Below, piece by piece: positions 29,758 through 32,193 of a stretch of DNA of 32,193 bases. A model generated the notes under the pieces. The model was given only the letters and a program-made list of their open reading frames with translations. It ran no database searches and was not told the origin of the DNA. Each line of letters starts with the position of its first letter. The stretch's first letter is position 1. This stretch comes from Komagataeibacter oboediens (lineage in GTDB: Bacteria; Pseudomonadota; Alphaproteobacteria; Acetobacterales; Acetobacteraceae), in contig NZ_NKTX01000028.1 of NCBI RefSeq assembly GCF_003207815.1, forward strand, positions 1 through 32,193. Reading direction: 5' to 3'. Position numbers and translations under genes: made by a program.

Positions 29758-31194
29758 ATGATGATGCTTCCAGCCCACCGGAAAACCGTGACCCTTCCCG
29801 ATCGTGCCCCGACCATCATGTGGTTTCGTGATGACCTGCGCCTTATGGATAATCCCGCCCTGTGTGATGCTGCTGCACGCGGGCCGGTCATATGCCTGTA
29901 TATCCACGACCCGGCCTTTCCGCTGGGCGGTGCGGAAAAATGGTGGCTGCACGGGGCGCTGACGGCGCTGGACCATGACTTGGGCGCATGTGGTGGCCGG
30001 CTTTGGATCATGGCCGGGGACTCGCGGGAAAACCTGTCCTGGCTGGTTGGCCAGACCGGGGCGGAGGGTGTGGTGTGGAACCGGCGTTATGGCCCTCATG
30101 CCCGGCAGGTGGATGCGGACATAAAGGCGGCATTGAAGGCGCGCGGAATCGACGCATGCAGCCATCCCGGCAACATGCTGCATGAACCGTGGCAGGTCCG
30201 CACGAAGCAGGGCACACCTTTTCGCGTCTTCACGCCCTGGTGGCGTGCCGTGCAGGCCATGGGGGCGCCCCTGCCCCCGCTGCCTGCGCCCGTCCGGACC
30301 ACCTTCGCGCCAGTCCCGTCCGCGGTTGCGGACCGGCTTGTGGCGGTTCCGGACCTTGCCCTTCTGCCTGTGCGGCCTGACTGGGCAGGAGGATTGCGCG
30401 GGCAATGGCAACCGGGGGAGGCGGCGGCCCATGCCCGTCTGGATTCCTTTGTTGCGGAACAGGTTCATGGCTATGCCACGCGGCGTGAACTGCCCGCGCA
30501 ACCTGCCACATCGGGACTGTCGCCCTATCTGCGCTTTGGTCATGTATCCGCCCGGCAGATCTGGCACGCGGTGGATGCGACAGGACAGGGAGATCAGGAT
30601 ACCGCCTGTTTCCTGAGTGAAGTGGGATGGCGGGATTTCGCGCAGTCCACCCTGTTTGACTTTCCCGATCTGGGCACGACCAATCTGCGCAGTGAATTCA
30701 ACGGCATGCCATGGCGGCATGATCCGGCGGCGCTGCGGGCGTGGCAGGCAGGGAAAACCGGCTATCCCATTATTGACGCGGGCATGCGTGAGCTATGGCA
30801 TACGGGCTGGATGCATAATCGCGTGCGGATGATTGTTGCGTCATTCCTGACCAAGCATCTGCTGACTGACTGGCGCGCGGGTGCAGCGTGGTTTGCCGAT
30901 ACGCTGGTGGATGCGGATGCCGCCAGCAATCCCTTCAACTGGCAATGGGTGGCCGGGTGCGGGCTGGATGCCGCCCCCTATTTTCGCATATTCAACCCGG
31001 TATCGCAGGGGGAGAAATTCGATCCCGCTGGGGAGTATGTACGGAAATGGGTGCCTGAAATCGCCCGTCTGCCCGATAAATACATCCATGCGCCATGGAA
31101 GGCCGGGTCTGTTGCCCCTGCCGGATATCCCCCGCCCATCGTGGATCTGGCAGGTGGGCGTGCGCGTGCCCTTGCGGCTTGGAAATCACTATAA
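29758..31194 (+). CDS. phrB: Class I deoxyribodipyrimidine photolyase
   Basis: A 478-residue light-driven DNA repair enzyme. The antenna-binding N-terminal domain starts IMWFRDDLRLMDNPAL. The FAD-binding C-terminal half has SGLSPYLRFGHVSARQIW, SEVGWRDFA, PIIDAGMRELWHTGWMHNRVRMIVASFLTKHLL and NPFNWQWVAGCGLDAAPYFRIFNP, including the conserved Trp residues used in electron transfer. It most resembles CPD photolyases. Three ATGs lie in a row at 29758-29766; the first has AGGA 5 bases upstream. Confidence 0.95.
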   Translation: MMMLPAHRKTVTLPDRAPTIMWFRDDLRLMDNPALCDAAARGPVICLYIHDPAFPLGGAEKWWLHGALTALDHDLGACGGRLWIMAGDSRENLSWLVGQTGAEGVVWNRRYGPHARQVDADIKAALKARGIDACSHPGNMLHEPWQVRTKQGTPFRVFTPWWRAVQAMGAPLPPLPAPVRTTFAPVPSAVADRLVAVPDLALLPVRPDWAGGLRGQWQPGEAAAHARLDSFVAEQVHGYATRRELPAQPATSGLSPYLRFGHVSARQIWHAVDATGQGDQDTACFLSEVGWRDFAQSTLFDFPDLGTTNLRSEFNGMPWRHDPAALRAWQAGKTGYPIIDAGMRELWHTGWMHNRVRMIVASFLTKHLLTDWRAGAAWFADTLVDADAASNPFNWQWVAGCGLDAAPYFRIFNPVSQGEKFDPAGEYVRKWVPEIARLPDKYIHAPWKAGSVAPAGYPPPIVDLAGGRARALAAWKSL

Positions 31195-31459
31195 GACTTT
31201 GAAATAAGTCGTATTTTCAGAAAGTGGACAGATTTTACGTTGGGTGTTAAGAAGCTTGCCTAAAATAGGAAGTAAATTCTATTATTGTAAACATTATTTA
31301 AAATATAAATAAAGGAATTCAAACGCATTCTGGATGTTTTTTTCGGTCATTGGAATGCGGAATAAAGAATTTGTTTCTGTAAAAAAACGTAATTTCAGGT
31401 GCTTTTTTCAATCATGTTCCTCAGATGGAACATGTATATGTAACAGGGGACGACACTAC
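31195..31459. other. AT-rich spacer
   Basis: About 265 bases, markedly AT-rich compared with the surroundings, after the photolyase gene. It holds a weak inverted repeat GACTT/AAGTC (around 31194-31212) that may terminate the photolyase transcript. An open frame from 31334 runs through it but its first 42 residues do not look like protein. It is likely the regulatory region of the following gene. Confidence 0.4.
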
Positions 31460-32095
31460 ATGGGCAGGCGGTCCGGTTCTGCAACAGCCATTTCGTACAG
31501 TGGAGGACGCCTCGCCTGTAGCGGCGGGCACTTCGATATGGATATGATCCGCCGCGCCGTTGCCCGCTCCCGCAGTGGCTGCAGGCATATATCCGCGATT
31601 TCCCTGCAGTCGATCCTGGCCTGTTCCGGTGCGTGGATCAGCCTGTGCCTGCATGAACTGCATGACTGGAACCAGGGAATTTTTGGTATTGATGGCGGGA
31701 CGATCGTCATCACCCCGTCCCGGTCGGATGGTGCCACCATCCTGCCGGTTGAGGTACGACGGGGCGGTGGCAGCCTGATATTCAGTGCAGCGGAAAAAAC
31801 GGATGGCCTGCTGCTGGTGCACCTGACCCGCATGCATGACGTCCATGCCTGCGTGCAACTGGTGTTTCAGGGCTGTGCGCGCCAGTTTGCCTGTTACGAT
31901 CCCATGACCGACATGACCCTTGTCGGCCTTATGCCAAAGCAGGAAAAACCCGATGGCTGGGTGGCGGTGCGTCTGGAGGGGAATCCGTGGCATATCGATC
32001 ATTCCGCCGCGACGGGGGAACCACGTCCGCCTGTCCCAATGCGGGAATGGCAGGCTGCCGGACAGGATGCGATTATCCTGCGCCTGCCTGCATAA
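31460..32095 (+). CDS. Orphan protein of unknown function
   Basis: A 211-residue protein, unrecognised. The first about 50 residues are basic and Ser-rich (GRRSGSATAISYSGGRL; RRAVARSRSGCRH). The rest looks like a beta-rich globular domain (IFGIDGGTIVITPSRSDGATILPVEVRRGGGSLIFS; GWVAVRLEGNPWHIDHSA) with several Cys (about six). There is no membrane segment. GGGGA lies about 10 bases before ATG 31460. The AT-rich promoter region and lack of relatives in memory suggest horizontal origin. Confidence 0.55.
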   Translation: MGRRSGSATAISYSGGRLACSGGHFDMDMIRRAVARSRSGCRHISAISLQSILACSGAWISLCLHELHDWNQGIFGIDGGTIVITPSRSDGATILPVEVRRGGGSLIFSAAEKTDGLLLVHLTRMHDVHACVQLVFQGCARQFACYDPMTDMTLVGLMPKQEKPDGWVAVRLEGNPWHIDHSAATGEPRPPVPMREWQAAGQDAIILRLPA

Positions 32096-32193
32096 TACCA
32101 ACGGTTATGGGCACTGACCTGTGTGAGCCCACTTTCTAAGACCGATGGATCGAATGGTGTCAGGCAAGGCGGCAAGATTATTCCAAGCGGAAC
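32096..32193. other. Right-edge sequence, unassigned
   Basis: Beginning just after the orphan gene, the text TAATACCAACGGTTATGGG and what follows resembles, in my memory, repeat or insertion-element margins seen between acetic acid bacterial genes. It is cut by the window edge and cannot be assigned. Confidence 0.2.

Overview
The window looks like chromosomal DNA from an acetic acid bacterium (Acetobacteraceae, most like Komagataeibacter or Gluconacetobacter). It is a GC-rich alphaproteobacterial backbone with a Tat-exported gluconolactonase-type gene and housekeeping genes of the expected alphaproteobacterial kind. Gene ends carry T5-C-A5 hairpins of a type I associate with this group. The genus is an inference from memory of family sequences, not from a search.

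Positions 1 to about 11,650 look like an integrated mobile element lying against the 3' end of a tRNA-Arg(CCG) gene (11651-11727, minus strand). Three blocks are visible. A leftward, AT-richer operon (3588 to 886) encodes a stand-alone HsdR-N-type PD-(D/E)xK nuclease, a small membrane protein, a DUF3800 protein and a protein resembling the phage-associated BECR nucleases; this is probably anti-phage cargo. A ribbon-helix-helix regulator (3916-3725) with two matching operators sits between this operon and a rightward string of seven tiny overlapping genes (4001-5664). After a roughly 620-base non-coding stretch with hairpins and a perfect DnaA box (candidate origin) come two small excisionase-like HTH proteins, a split primase (Cys-less N-terminal protein plus an 846-aa TOPRIM/DUF927 helicase), an array of 9-bp repeats, and two genes of unknown function ending at a terminator. 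No capsid, tail, terminase, conjugation or integrase gene is visible, so a phage satellite or integrative mobilizable element fits better than a full prophage. The left end and the integrase are outside the window or lost.

From 11,785 the sequence is ordinary chromosome. A lipoprotein alpha/beta hydrolase (minus) diverges from a compact plus-strand group: zinc-finger protein, polA, a degenerate SCO-like protein and an orphan peptide-binding protein. Then come a DUF2501 protein (minus) and an SbmA/BacA-like ABC exporter (plus). A zinc-uptake operon, small membrane ORF-znuC-znuB-znuA (minus), has a textbook Zur box on its promoter. A LysE-family exporter and fumC (plus) follow.

The right part has a minus-strand group: an SDR dehydrogenase, an IsdG-type haem-oxygenase-like protein and a frameshifted SMP-30/gluconolactonase. 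It then has a YidB-like protein (minus), a Cys-rich-repeat secreted protein and a class I photolyase (both plus), and an orphan gene behind an AT-rich spacer.
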